From contig NC_081415.1 in the NCBI RefSeq assembly GCF_030272615.1, forward strand, positions 194,709,195 to 194,773,194: a DNA stretch of 64,000 nt. Direction: 5' to 3'. The notes under the pieces were generated by a model that was not told where the DNA came from, did no database searches, and saw only the letters and a program-made list of their open reading frames with translations. Made by a program: the position numbers and the translations under genes. Positions 1-12,904 of this stretch are shown here, in pieces (the first letter of the stretch is position 1; each line of letters starts with the position of its first letter). Source of the DNA: Cryptomeria japonica (lineage: Eukaryota; Streptophyta; Pinopsida; Cupressales; Cupressaceae).

Positions 1-32
1 TGGAGGAATCCAAGAGAAAAAATAAGGCTCTA

Positions 33-520
33 GTGACAACTAGAACCAATCTTGAACACCCCCTTGACATTGGTTGGCTGAAGCTGAATTTTGATGGGTC
101 TTCCCGTGGTAACCCGAGTCGAGCGAGAAGGGGTGGTATGGTTAGAGATTCATGTGGGGGCCTCATCCTTGCCTATGTGGAAAAATTTGGTATACAAACC
201 TCTAGCCTGGCTGAAGTGGCTACGGTTTATCAAGGGTTAGTTTCCGCCAGGGATAAGAGACTCAAATGCATCATTGTTGAAGGAGATTTTGAATCTTGGT
301 ATACAATCATGATGCTTAATGGGGAGGCTAAAAAAACTGGAAGACTTCCTCTCTCATCATCAAGTGTCGTTCTCTACTTCCCACTCTTGGCGATGTCATC
401 TTTTGTCATGTGCTGCGAGAGGGAAACTATGTGGTGGACAAGCTGGTAGGTATCAACATGTTTGTTAATAATTTTGAAATCTGGACTCACCTACACAAAA
501 TCCTGATTGTGGCTCATGCC
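33..520 (+). pseudogene. LINE RNase H domain fragment
   Basis: Reads as the C-terminal RNase H-like domain of a plant LINE ORF2. The start has the motif LKLNFDGSSRGNPSRA, which carries the first catalytic Asp in the FDGSSRGN context, followed by GGMVRDSCGG and a stretch ending in IIVEGDFES. After about position 340 the family reading continues in another frame, with a HVLREGNYVVDKL-like segment near 405-450. The 417-bp open frame is therefore a frameshifted composite and not a gene. The rest of ORF2 would lie to the left of the window. Function in the parent element would be removal of the RNA template during target-primed reverse transcription. The domain call is firm; the boundaries are approximate. 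Confidence 0.75.
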
Positions 521-699
521 ATGATTTCAAACGACTGACCTAATTATGTGTAATCCCAAGATTTCCTTTTTGTTAATTTCCATTCTCGCTCTTTCCTTTC
601 CTTCCAGGATGAGGTAGTAGGATTTAAATTTTGTTGGTACCACTTACCACTCTATCCCTCTAACCTATCACTTTCTCATTTTGGCTTTAGTTTCTTTGG
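521..699. other. short spacer after LINE fragment
   Basis: Possibly the old 3' untranslated part of the LINE fragment to the left. No poly(A) tail or target-site duplication could be recognised. Confidence 0.3.
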
Positions 700-1335
700 A
701 TATGGGTAGTGATTTGAACTAGATTGAACCTTATGAATCCTCTAAATTCAAGAATAATGGGGCGATTTGGAGTAAGGTGATTCAAGGCAATTTGGATTCT
801 TATGTGGAGGGAATGACTGGCCATGTTCCTAAGCTTTGTATGGCTTTTGTTTAGGCCTAGAATAATGGTGCCACTAAGATTCGGAGTGTTGCCTTTGTGG
901 TTTCTATGGAGACCATTGTGAAAGTGAATGGATTGGCCCTTGATGAAATTTCCTTTCCTAAAAAACACAAGGGGATTTATAAGGAGGATTTTGATAGTTT
1001 CTTTGAGCCTAGGGAAGGGGTTTCCAAGATCCAAAGTGGTTATAAAAGGGAAGAACTTCTTGGTATTTGGAAGGAGGTGGCCCTTGCAGGCTCAGCTATA
1101 TGCAGAGCCTTTGTAGTTTCATTTTCAAGTTTTGTTTAGAGTGCTGAGATGCAGTTCTAGATTTTTGGAAAAAGCCAGAATTGACTCGATGGCCAATGGA
1201 TATGCTAGGCTACTAGACTCTATTGTTTAGCAGGCAAACACCCCTGAGAGGTCACCAAATGTTACCAAATTTTTTGCACATGCCAAATTTGGTTCCCTAA
1301 TGAATCCTTGCATTCATTCATATTGAAAAGGTCCA
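700..1335 (+). pseudogene. decayed unknown reading frame
   Basis: A plus-strand frame reads like protein across most of this stretch (for example EGMTGHVPKLCMAFV, then VNGLALDEISFPKKHKGIYK and GVSKIQSGYKREELLGIWKE). It is interrupted by TAG codons, including two close together near 853-860 where a Gln-rich reading would fit, and it changes frame near 1085. The open pieces at 897-1139 and 928-1116 are parts of it in different frames. I do not recognise the family. The style (charged, about 200 residues, repeated TAG in place of CAG) resembles the gag-like or plant-transposon-associated reading frames common in conifer repeats, but that is a guess. Not expected to make a product. Confidence 0.35.
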
Positions 1336-3270
1336 AATCATGAGCAACTAACCATAAATGCATTTTTTTTGTCTAACTTGTTTGCTTCATGTGCAAATAC
1401 AGGAGAAGCAATGCAGCATGTGGGTTAAAATGGACTCCCGAAGAGGTTGAGCTCAACATGCTAATGTAAGAATGCCAAAATTCTCCCTGCCGCATGATCA
1501 AATGTCGACAAAGAGAGGCCAAAGACTTTCCAAAGCAATTTCGGTTGCTAGGCCGTGAAAATGGTTTATCATACATTGGCAGTACAAAGGGAGTTTCTTG
1601 TATTTAAAATCAATATCACATGTAACTATAGTGTCAAAGATTATGGGCTTTTGACAAGAAGAGGCTCATCGCCCAGTGGACCCCGCATACGTGCACATCT
1701 CAAGGCATTCTAATTTTATGACTGGCTGGTAGGAAGCGACTAAAGAGTGAGCAAGTAAGCAGAGATTGGATGCAGATCGCAGTAATCCAACGGCTATCGC
1801 AATGGTTAGATGCTAACTGGATTACGATCATGACTTGGTGACTGATGACATGACATGGAAGAGAGTATAAGACCAAGGATAGGTGGTGGTCCAGTGGCTA
1901 GTGACATGGCATGATGAGCGACATCGAGGAGACGTTGACTGTGATAAGTCCCGAAAATGTTTCACTGAAGGGTCACTTTCATTGACATAGGGCATATCGA
2001 AGAAATCAAAAGCAGTCTGGCCAGAATGAGGATATCGATGAAACTACAAGTTCGATAAGACTAATAAGCAACTTGTCGAGGGAGTAATTTGGCCGAAAGA
2101 AGGATATCTAATAGAACAAGATGCGTGGCTAATACGTGGTAGTTAAGGTGGCCATCCAGGTAGGCTAATAAGGAATGAGGATGTGCCATGTCATAGAGAG
2201 TAGATGAAGAACCAAGGCAAACCAAGTCCAATGGCAGGTCCAAGTGGCAGGACAAGGTGGACCCGTGAGCAAACCAGTGGTTGACGTGTGGTGACACCGT
2301 GGCATAAGAGAGACCCACTCAGAGAGATTAACTAGCAAGCAAGTCAGAAAGATCAAGGGCGACCAAAGATGATCCGACCGTTGTCACTATGTTGCGATGT
2401 AGAGATGCACGATGATTATGGCTATGACTTGGTGACTAAGCGTTGGGACCCGATGAGATACGATTTTGGTGAAACTTGTCTTTTGATGAGTCTTGCAGAC
2501 TATTTGCCAAAGAGAATATTTCACTGAAAGACTTGCCGAACAAAGATAAGAAAGAGGTGAGCCCATTCCAGAGTGTTAAGAGTTTTGAGTGATGCCCAAG
2601 TGGAACCATAAGCTAATCAGAGGCTGACATGTGGCAGAAGTCTACAAACCTTGAACTTCAAAGTGGTTCAATGGTTCATAGGTTCAATGGTTAAAAATTC
2701 TTCAAAGTTCAGTGGTTCAATGCTTCAAAAAGGTTCAATGGTTCAGCGGTTCAATACTTGAAAGTGGTTCAAATGTTTCAAAATCATTTTTTCCGTGGGC
2801 CTAGGATGAACAAGGAAAACTTAGAAAGAGGTGGGTGTGCTCCAGAGTATTGAAAATTTTAAGTGAAGCCCAGATGGATCCGTGGACAAATCTGAATGTA
2901 GCACATGGCAAGGGTCAAGTAACAAACTGGACCCATTTTTTTCAAAGAGCAACTCAGGTGGGATTTTAAAGGCCGAGCAAGTCTAAAAAGATCCAATGGA
3001 TGTCACTATACCATGATAGAAAAGTGCTCGAGCATTAATCACCGTGAAATGGCGACAAGTCGCTAGCAGTTCTAGCGGTTAAAGAGAAACTCTAATGGTT
3101 AATCTAGGCGGTTAGGGAAGATGGTTAGTGACTAGAAAGGTAAAAAGCAAGCAAGAGCAAAGACCTCGGAGTCAATCAAAAAATGCCACGTGACACAGTG
3201 CAAATAGAGATCAAAGAGGATTAGACGATCAGGATAGCTACTCGACTAACTTGTCGTTGACCTGATAGAT
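1336..3270. other. non-coding, probably old repeat
   Basis: No credible gene. Three diverged stretches resemble each other around 1785, 2375 and 2992: a 'ccaacggctatcgc'-like start followed by a variant of 'aatggttagatgct'. Phrases such as 'gacttggtgact' also recur near 1834 and 2428. This suggests an imperfect tandem or LTR-like repeat with a period near 600 bp. The minus-strand open frames at 1373-1576, 2061-2318 and 2165-2356 are low-information and not supported as genes. Confidence 0.35.
2652..2785. repeat. minisatellite of ggttcaatg units
   Basis: Imperfect short tandem repeat. The phrase 'ggttcaatggttca' and its variants (ggttcaaatg, ggttcagcgg) recur about nine times in 130 bp with A-rich spacers. 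Confidence 0.7.
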
Positions 3271-4495
3271 TTGATTTCAGAGGTCAGGAGAATTGGTCGT
3301 CTGCACAGTGAAAAGCCCGTCAAGCGAAGAGTTAAATTCCTACATGAAAAAAATAATTCAGACACTGATCAATTGTCCAAAATGCAAGTGTTACATACCA
3401 TTGGAAAGCTCACAAGACAAAGAGATCATATTTTTCAACCATTTTTACCAGAAGTTTCAACATAAAGAGCTATTGCCAATGAATAAATTTGATATTTTTA
3501 GTGGGATTTCTTTTAATACAGTCACAACTCAGTTCGTCATGCATTTTTCACATGGGGATAGCTATTTTTCGCACTTAAACATGCCGATTTTTAAACAGTG
3601 GTTTCTTCTTTTCCAATGGAGCTATTTAGAGTGAGACTGGCAATTCCATATTGTAGTTTGAGAGATTCTCTCTTCATGAAGGATCAATGGCAGTCCTTTG
3701 GAGCAATAAAGATTGTTATTTTGTAGTATTATACATGAGTTTTTATGCCATTTTGTGGCTAGATTCGCCCAAGGCTTTTCTTATGCAGTCTTTTTAGGGT
3801 TTTTGAAGGGGATTCATCAGAATTTCTATATATTCTCTTCCTCCTTTTTTCTCGTAGGTTCTTTCTTTTTGAATAAATATTTTGCAAAAAAGCATTGTAG
3901 CTCAGCAGCATTTGAGTTTTGTAACAGCAAGCTCCTTTATTTTCAGTAATATATCAGCCTATCACCTTCTTGGTATTTCTTGCCCAGTGTTGAATGAATG
4001 ATTTGATGATTTCTTTTGATTTTTATCCTCTAATTTATCTCATTCAATCAATTTGTGGTGCAAGAAGATACATCATAGTTGCAGGTTCTAGTTTGTGTTA
4101 GTTGATTTTAATTGCTTGAAGTTGTGAAAACCTGTTGTTTTCCTTCATACACGCATTAAATTTATACCTTTCTAGAAAATATTTATGCATCCACATGTTC
4201 AATTGAGTTATGAGATTAAGAGTTATTTGCTTGAAGGTTTTTTGTGAGTTAACCAGGTTGTAGATCTCAGATAAGATATTTGGTGCATCACCCTCATTAG
4301 AATAGATTTTTATTACACACAAGCCTTCTATTCCTTTCTATCCCTTTTCTTATCAAGTATTTATGAGAGATTCACCAAACAGGAAGCCAACCTAATCTCT
4401 AGAGATTCACCTTCACTTTGAGGAACCCAAAGGCTTGAAGGTGTTTCCATGTTTCACAGGATTGCTTGTTTTCGAACATAGCATCATGGGTGCAA
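3271..4495. other. non-coding, no feature recognised
   Basis: T-rich sequence with short open frames (3271-3465, 3293-3634, 3713-3949, 4098-4322) that lack domain motifs and look like chance. The stretch near 3600-3720 has LTR-like texture but I could not pair it with a second copy. Confidence 0.3.
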
Positions 4496-4499
4496 TCCT

Positions 4500-7400
4500 T
4501 AGTGACAACAGTGACTTCATATGATCCCTTAGAACACCATAAGGTGTTATTAGTGGATATATAGTGTCCTAAGGGGTCATATGGTACCATATGACCCCTT
4601 ACGATACTATATGAGCCCTTTTAACATCCTAGTACACAACATGACCCCTTTGTGACACCATTCGACCCCTTAGGACATCATATGGTGTCATTAATGGTCA
4701 TATGGTGTCCTAAGGGGTCATATTGTGTTTTATGACCCCTTACGACATCATATGACCCCTTTTAACATCATAGTACACGACATGACCCCTTGTGACACCA
4801 TATGACCCCTTAGGATACAATATGTTATCTTTAGGGTTCATATGGCATCCTTAGGGATCATATGGTGTCTTAAGCAGTCATATAGTCTCTTAAGGGGTTA
4901 CAAGACACCATATGACCCCTTAGGACATCATATAATGTCTTTAGGGGTCATATGGTGTCCTAATGGGTCACAAGAAACCATATGACCCCTTACGACAACA
5001 AATTGTGGTCTTAGGGGTCATATGGTGTTTTATGACCCCTTAGTACACCATATGACCCCTTTTAGCATCCTAGTACACAAAATGACCCATTGTGACATAA
5101 TATGACCCCTTAGGACATCATATGTTTTTGTTAGGGGTCAAATAACATCCTAAGGGGTCATATGGTGTCATTAGGGGTCATATAGTGTCATAAGTGGTCA
5201 TATGGTGTCGTTAGGGGTCATATAGTTTCTTATGACCCCATATGACACCACATGACCTCTTTAAACATCCTAGTATATGACATGACCCCTTATGACACCG
5301 TATGGTGTCGTTAGGGGTCATATGATATCTTAAGGGGTCATATGGTGTCGTTAGCAGTCATATGGTGTCCTATTACCCCTTAGGACACCATATGACCCCT
5401 TTTAACATCCTAGTACATGACATAACTAATTGTGACACCATATGACCCTTTAGGATACCATATGGTTTCCTTAGGGTTCATATGGTGTCCTATTATCCCT
5501 TACAACACTATATGGTGTTGTTAGGAGTCATATGGTTTTCTAAAGGGTCATATGGTGTCCTATGACCCCTTAGAAGACCATATGACCCCTTTCAACATCC
5601 TAGTCCATGACATAACCCCTTTTAACATCCTAGTACATGACATGACCCCTTGTGAGACAATATGACACTTTAGGATATTGTATGGTATCGTTATGGGTCA
5701 TATGGTGTCCTAAGGGGTCATATGGTGTTCTATGAACCCTTAGGATACCATTTGACCCCTATTAATATCCTAGTACATGACATGACCCCTTGGGACACCG
5801 TATCGTATTGTTAGGGGTCATATGTTGTTTTTAGGGGTCATATAGTGTCATAAGAGGTCAAATGGTATCCTAAGGGTAATAAAACATCATATGGTGTCCT
5901 AAGGGACCATATGACATGGTATTACCGACATCATATGGTGTCCTAAGGGGTTATATGGTATTCTATGACCCCTTAGGACACCATATGGCCCCTTTTAACA
6001 TCCTAGTACATGAAATGACCCCTTTTGGCACATTATAACCCCTTAGGACACCATATGATGTCGGTAATACCATGTCATATTGTCCCTTAGGACACCATAT
6101 GACCCCTTCTAACATCCTAGTACATGACATGACCCCTTGTGACACCATATAACCCCTTAGGACACCATATGACCCCTCTTAACAACATAGTACATGACAT
6201 CACCCCTTGTGACACCATAGGACCCCTTAGGACACCATATGGTGTTGTTAGGGTTCATATGGTGTCTTATGGAGTCATATGGTGTCTTAAAGGATCATAG
6301 GACATAATATGACCCCTTGCGATAACATATAGTGTCTGTAGGGGTCATATGGTGTCCTAAGGGGTCATAGGACACTGTATGACCCCTTAGGAAAACATAT
6401 GGAGTCCTTAGGGGACCTGTGTTGTTCTAAGGGATTATATGATGTACTATGACCCCTTAGGATACCATATGGTCCCTTTTAACACCCTAGTACACAAAAT
6501 GACCCCTTCTAACATAGTATTGCCCCTTAGGACACCATATGGTGTCATTAGAGGTTATATGGTGTCGTTAGGGGTCATATGGTGTCCTAAGGGGTTATAT
6601 GGTGTCGTATGACCCCTTGGGACACGATATGACCCTTTTTAACAACCTAGTACACGACATGACACCTTGTGACACCATATGAGCCCTTAGGACTCTATAC
6701 GGTGTCATTAGTGGTCATATGATTCCCTATGACCCCTTAGGGCACTGTAAGACCCCTTTTAACATCCTAGTACATGAGATGACCCCTTGTGACACAATAC
6801 AATCCCATAGAACATCATATGGTATCGTTAAGGGTCATCTGTTATCCAAAGGGATCATATGGTGTCATTAGGGGTCATATGGTGTCCTAAGGGGTCATAT
6901 AGTGTCATATGACCCCTTAGGACATCATATGACCCATTTTAACATCTTAGTACATGAATGGCCCATTGTGACAACACATGACCCCTTAATACACTATATA
7001 ATGTTGTTAGCAATTATATGGTGTCTTAAGGGGTCATATGGTGTTGTTAAGGGTCTTATGATGACCTAAGGGATCCTATGGTGTCCAATGACCCCTTAGG
7101 ACACCATATGGTGTCCCTAGGTGCCATATGGTGTCCTAAGGGGTCACATGGTGTCCTATGACCCCTTAGGACACCATATCACCCCTTTTAACATCCTACT
7201 ACATGACCTGACCCCTTGTGACACAATATGGCTCCTTAAGACACCATATTATGTGGTTAGGAGTCATATGATGTCCTAATGGGTCAAATGGTGTCGTTAG
7301 CAATCATATGGTGTCATGAGGGGTCATATGGTGTCCTATGACCCCTTAGCACACCATATGACCCCTTTTAACTTCCTAGTACATGACAAGACCCCATGTG

Positions 7401-8116
7401 ACACCATATGATCCCTTAGGACACCATATGGTGTCAGTAGGGGCCATATGGTATCACAAGGGGTCATGTGGTGTTCTATGATCACTGAGGATACAATATG
7501 GCCCTTTTTAACATCCTAGTACACAACATGACCCCTTATAACACCATTTAACTCATAAGAACAATATGATGTTCTAAGAGGTCATATGATGTCCTAAGGG
7601 GTCATATGGTGTCCTAAGGGGTTGAATACGGTGTTCTAACGCATGTGTGGACCCTTAGGACTCCATATGACCCCAGTGGACACCATATGACCATTTTTAA
7701 CATCCTAGTACATGACACGACTCCTTATGACAACATATGACCCCTTAGGACAATATGATGTCTTATGGATCATATGGTTTTCTAAGGCAACATATGGTGT
7801 CCTAAGGGGTCATATGGTGTTCTAACACATGTGTGGGAAATTAGGACACCATATGACCCCTAAAAACATCATATGATCCCTTAGGACACCATATGACCCA
7901 TTTTAACATCCTAGTACATGACATGACCCCTTATGACACCATATGACCCTTTAGGACAATATGATGTTCTAATGGGTCATATGGTGTCATATGGTTTCCT
8001 AAGGGATCATATGTAGTTCTAACAGATGTGTGGGACCTTAGGACTCCATATGACCCCTAACGACCCTTTATGACCCCTAATGATACCATATGACCCATTA
8101 GGACACTATATGAACC
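4500..8116. repeat. satellite-like block of direct and inverted CATATG modules
   Basis: About 3.6 kb made almost entirely of the module 'gaccccttaggacaccatat' and its exact reverse complement 'atatggtgtcctaaggggtc', interleaved in irregular order. A second module, 'aacatcctagtacatgac', appears roughly every 100-250 bp, always in the same orientation (for example near 4622, 5061, 5403, 5998, 6110, 6762, 7190, 7905). Where opposite modules abut they make perfect palindromes, such as the 18-bp 'ggacaccatatggtgtcc' at 7099-7116. Nearly every unit carries an NdeI-type CATATG. Unit divergence is moderate, so the array is not freshly amplified. No open frame of note. Confidence 0.9.
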
Positions 8117-8510
8117 TGTTAGACAATTCAAATAACTAAAAGACAATTGAGAGGGAGGGTGAATCAGTTGTCACAGATTACCAGAACCATTAGTAGTTAA
8201 AACCTTAATATCGGAACCCAAAACATTAATACGGAAATGTTTAAACCAAATACTGGAATAGCAGTTAAACCAATTAAACATAAACAAAAATCATAGATAA
8301 AATACCATCCACATGACACCAAGATTTATATGTGGAAAACTAGGTAAAGGGAAAAACCATGGTGAGAAGCCGACCCATAGTCTGATAATACTTCTACAGT
8401 AACTATGTGAATTACAATTGAGGGGCCTACATTTGCAGGAAGGCCAACAACCTAGAGCACACTACTCATCACAAAAGGAGTCTCACTGACTACAAATCCT
8501 TTGCATACTT
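8117..8510 (-). repeat. LTR-like segment of Copia element (partial)
   Basis: Begins 'tgttagacaattc' and contains 'gagggagggtgaatcag' followed by a stretch around 8300-8460 (including 'gtggaaaac' and 'gggaaaaacca') typical of plant Copia LTRs. It lies directly on the 3' side, in element orientation, of the reverse transcriptase remnant at 8505-9758. The partner LTR is not in the window, so the assignment rests on texture and position. Confidence 0.45.
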
Positions 8511-9758
8511 AGTTTGACAAATAAAAATACCTTTGTCAGTCTGAGTAATCTGCAAACCTAAGAATTTTTTTATCTCTCCAATCATAGACATCTCAAACTC
8601 ATTCTTTATATTGTCAGTGAATTCTTTACACAACTTATCTTCACCTCCAAAAATAATGTCATCAATAAATACTTCAATAATTAGTATATCATCATTAGTG
8701 ATTTATAATATAAATTACTGTCAACATTACCCTTAGTAAAACCAAGCTTCAAAAGATATTTATCCAACCTTGCATACCAAGCTCTAGGTGCTTATTTCAA
8801 TCCATATAAAGCTTTCCTTAACCTACAAACCATGTTTGTATCATCTGATAGTGAAAAACATCAAGTTACTCAATATAAACTTCCTCATCAAGATCCCCAT
8901 TCAAAAATGCACACTTAACATCCATCTAATAAACCTTGTAGATTTTATGAGCAACATAGGAAAGAAATAATCTTACAGCTTCAATCCTAGATACAGGTAC
9001 AAAAGTATCTCCATAATCAATTCCTTCCTTCTAAGAATATCCTTTACAAACCAATCTAGCCTTATTCATTATAACTTGACTATCCTCATTCAATTTATTC
9101 CTAAAAACCCATTTAGTTCCAATAACATTTTTATTTTTAGGCCGGGGAACCAAAGTCCATGTATTATTAAATTTCTCAATTTGATATAATTCTTCTTTCA
9201 TAGCTTTAAACCAATATTCATTTTTACATGTCTTAATTACTGATACCAGTTTAGCTTGTTGAATTAAACATACCTCATTAGTTGTCAGTCTTCTTCTTGT
9301 CATCACTCCATTGTTCTTATCCCCAATGATCTGATCTTTCGAATGATTCAATCTCACATACCTAGGAATCTTTTGACTCTCTGTTCCCTTCCTGGTTCTT
9401 TAGTTACTGTAGAATTTTCTGATACTGTCAGAGTAACTGGTTGAACACTCTGTTCCGATAAAGGTGCTACTGGTTTAGATATAATCATTTTCACTATCGA
9501 TTCCTTCTCATAAACTTTGATTTGACCTCCATTCAGCTCATCCACTTTGACATTACCACTCTCCACAATGCTCTGTAATCTTTTGTTATAACATATATAT
9601 GGTTTGATTTCATTAGACTAACCAAGAAATATGCCTTCATCACATCTAGGATCAAATTTTCCAATGATATCATCTCTCCTGATATGAAATTTACTACCAA
9701 ATATTTTGAAATACTTAACTATAGGTGTATTACCAAACCACAATTCTGCACATTTTGG
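8505..9758 (-). pseudogene. Ty1/Copia pol remnant (integrase end and RT)
   Basis: Read on the minus strand, the order is a post-integrase segment (AELWFGNTPIVKYFKIFGSK, then a FDPRCDEGIFLG motif), a linker ending near 9360, and the RVT_2 reverse transcriptase. RT landmarks are WTLVPRPKNKNVIGTKWVFR at 9150-9090, ARLVCKGYS near 9040, QMDVKCAFLNGDL near 8900, the catalytic VFIDDIIFGG near 8660, and KFLGLQITQTDKGIF near 8560. It carries several stops and frameshifts, lacks RNase H and most of integrase, and stops abruptly at about 9758 next to a 'catcatatggtg' phrase that resembles the neighbouring satellite. In the parent element this protein copies RNA to cDNA and integrates it. Confidence 0.85.
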
Positions 9759-10345
9759 GGGCATCATATGGTGATTTCAACTTCACCGTTGCATCCAAGA
9801 AGCCGTTTCCATGAATTTTGAGCTTTATTCACCTATATTTGGTGAAAAGTGAATTTCAATCTTTGGAGGAAAAATTTAGCCTATTAGACTCTACAGTACA
9901 AATTTTGTAAAAAAAATAAATTTTTACAAATTTATATTTTAATTTTAATTTTTATTATTCAAAGAAATATTTTATTTATGTAAAAGTGTTCTCTATTATT
10001 GAAAAATAAAATTAAAATTAAAAAATCATATTTTTGGGCTGGTTTAAGCCCCTGCCTCCGTACTCTGTCCCTACGTACTGTATAGGGTCGTACTGTTAGC
10101 GCCAATTATTAATTCTTGGTAGCTCATCCTCTTCTAGCATCGGCCAATTTCTGCCTCACCTCTACCCCCAGTCTTCTCCTAAGTGTTGGCAGTTGCTTCA
10201 AACTCCTCTATCAGTGACACCTTTGTGCCCCTTCATCCGTCAAACAGTTTCCCAGCCACGCCTCTATGGTCCCGTGATCATTGCACCCCTGTCGGCCATT
10301 TTCCTGACACCTACACTCTAACCATTATTCTGGCTGACATAGTGC
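9759..10345. other. non-coding, AT-rich then GC-richer patch
   Basis: 9890-10030 is strongly AT-rich. 10035-10340 is GC-richer and pyrimidine-biased and leads into a CT microsatellite. No gene or element signature recognised. Confidence 0.3.
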
Positions 10346-10349
10346 CATT

Positions 10350-10463
10350 CTCTCTCTCTCTCTCTCTCTCCCCTAATCTCTCTATCTCTTCCCCTATCTC
10401 TCTCTCCCCCTTTCCCCTAATCTCTCTCTGTCTCTATCTCTGTCTCTCTCTGTCTCTCTCTCC
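10350..10463. repeat. (CT)n-rich microsatellite
   Basis: Runs of 'tctctctctc' with 'ctatctctt' interruptions. The 94-residue open frame crossing it is a translation of simple repeat. Confidence 0.85.
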
Positions 10464-12900
10464 TTAATATCATATACTAATATATTGTATTAACATATTA
10501 ATAAAAATAGATTAATTATGTGCAAATTTAGTTATTGAATTTACTTATTAAAATCGGATATTCGATATAATCAGATATCTGATTGTATTGGATATCCGGT
10601 TTCTGTTGTATAAATTTCAAATTTAAAATGTTGGCTCAGGTTTGCTTTAGGATTTGTCTTGGAAGTGACAAGCCTAGAAAGTCAACTGAAAAAACGCGTT
10701 TTTCAGTATTCCTTGATTTTCCAGACTTTACACTAGTGGTTGATGACTTTTTTATATCCAAAATTGATAAAACAAATAGGGTTTTTTAAGGACGTTCTCA
10801 AATTTCCAACAATATAAGGCTTGTCTTATTTTGAATTTAATAAATAATTATTATTTATTTTCTAATTGAATTCTGATAAAAGTCCTGATTGATAGACTCA
10901 TTGAAAAACACTCATAACTTTCAAATGGTATAACTTTTTTTGAATCCAAAACATGTGTCACATCCTATGCTTCGTCTACTATAGGGAAAATTAAAAAAAA
11001 ATTAATTTCATAAGGTTTTGACCAGGTTAAGGTGGTTAGAAGTAGGAGTTTTTGAATTTTTGAAAAGTTGTAGTAAAATATTCATAAATAATTATTTACT
11101 TTATAAAAAAATTATAAAAACATATGTGTCACATCTGGACATGAGTCTAATACTTATATTATAAATGTTATAAAAAAATATTATGATTTGATTGTGATTA
11201 GGGTGGTCAAACATATGCCTACCTCTTATCTTTTTCTTGAAATTTTAGTACCATTGCATTGAAATCTGAAATTTTCATCAAATAGGATTTTTTTTCCAAA
11301 AAAACACTAGTAGCTTAGAAACTAAATTCAACTTTCTATATATTTTCTTTATACGTATTTTAAAAATAATGTTCATAACTTATTCAAATTTTCATGTCAA
11401 GTTGACTCTGATTTTTTGAAATTTCATTGCCACTTAAGGACCTCTTTTGGCACACCATGATCCTGCACATACCCTTTTGCTTTATTTAAAAAGGAAATCT
11501 TGAGCATTATTTAAAGACGAGAAAATAAAGAGGGTTTGTTTAATCAAGCATAAAGACTCAAACAATATAAATAAGAAAAATAATTTATAAGAAGATGAAC
11601 TAAAAATATATGCAAAGTCTAATAGTTAATAGTCATGAAAAACACCTAGTCGATGACAAAGTGTAAGAATGACCCTAACTTGAAAGGAAGAATGCAAAGT
11701 TGGAAACAATATGCATAGAAATTACTTTATAAATGAGAAAAATAATTTATAGGAAGATGAACTGAGTATTACAGAGTCTAATAGGCATGGAATATACCCA
11801 TTTGATGACAAAGTGTAAACACACAAGAATTACAAGTAAAATTAGTCAGGAAAATAAAATATCTGTAAGACTCCCATTTTGGTCAGGGATTCACATTGAA
11901 TGTGAATCAAAGCACCAACTTACTAAGTCACATCTCTTTAATGAACAATCAATTGCATTTTTTCCCTACAAAATAATTGTAAATAATATCTATCTTATCG
12001 CTTACAAGGCTTAAAAAGGTTGATGATATAATACAATTGCCATTACTATGATGGAGTTTTGCCATAATGATGATGATTCATTATAAAATTCATTGTTTGG
12101 ATTTTATAAACTACAATATATAGGTACTTTGATACAATATAGAGGCATAACTATTAATTCAATTGCCAAAAGACTGTCCACATTCTCTAATAGGTGAGGA
12201 CTATACTTACTACACCAAAAGACCATCCACATGATATAAGAGAAAGAAAGGAACACAAAAGATAATAATATCTTCATGTTAAATAGCAAGGAAGAAAGAA
12301 AAAACTATTTCCATGTCAAATGAACATGATAGTTGGTTGATTCATCCATTAAGTCTAATAAGTATGGTAAGTACCAATAGTGTAGGGTTCAAATGAATTC
12401 AATCATCTTGTTCTACATGAGAGATGATATAAATTGTTGATGGTGAAAATGAGGTTGTCCATCTCAAACAAGAGATGCCTTTGGTGTAATAAAGTGCTTC
12501 CATCATGCTGGCTGGTTAAGAAAGCCCAATTGGTAACCCCAAATTTCTAACTTTACAACAAACCCAACCAAGATACATATATGTTCATTTACTTCCATGT
12601 GGTAAAAGTTAACAACAAAAATAAAATTAAAGTAGAAACCTAAAATTTCTTCTAAAGACAATCACCCCACCCTGTCTGTTGCTGTATTATACATCAAAAG
12701 ATTAGCTTGAGAACTCGATAAGCCAAACACAATAGGATTTAAACAACATTTTAATGACAACCCCAAAGACAAATGTTAGAAACATCAAAATATCATAGCT
12801 TCAAATCTTTAAAATCAAGCATTGCATATTTTAAGAATTCTTTGAAACATTAATTGTAATCCAAATAATATTATGGATTTGAACTATATCTACATGCCTG
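10464..12900. other. non-coding AT-rich region
   Basis: No coding signature. A short palindromic patch ('gatatctgat...ggatatcc') lies at 10555-10600. A direct repeat of about 90 bp lies inside and is listed separately. Short open frames at 10583-10789, 11787-12014 and 12104-12289 have no recognisable motifs. Confidence 0.35.
11567..11820. repeat. local direct repeat, two ~90-bp copies
   Basis: Copy 1 (about 11567-11665) and copy 2 (about 11735-11820) share 'aagaaaaataatttata', 'gaagatgaact', 'gtctaatag' and 'gatgacaaagtgtaa' in the same order. The copies are diverged, and the intervening about 70 bp appears unique. Confidence 0.6.
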
Positions 12901-12904
12901 GTAG

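Noticed and set aside
2061-2356. Overlapping minus-strand frames rich in His/Leu
   Set aside because: Inside a repeat-like region, no motif, and the overlapping frames differ entirely in character.
4500-8116. CRISPR-like array
   Set aside because: Spacers are not unique, repeats occur in both orientations, and the context is a plant nuclear genome; it is satellite-like DNA.
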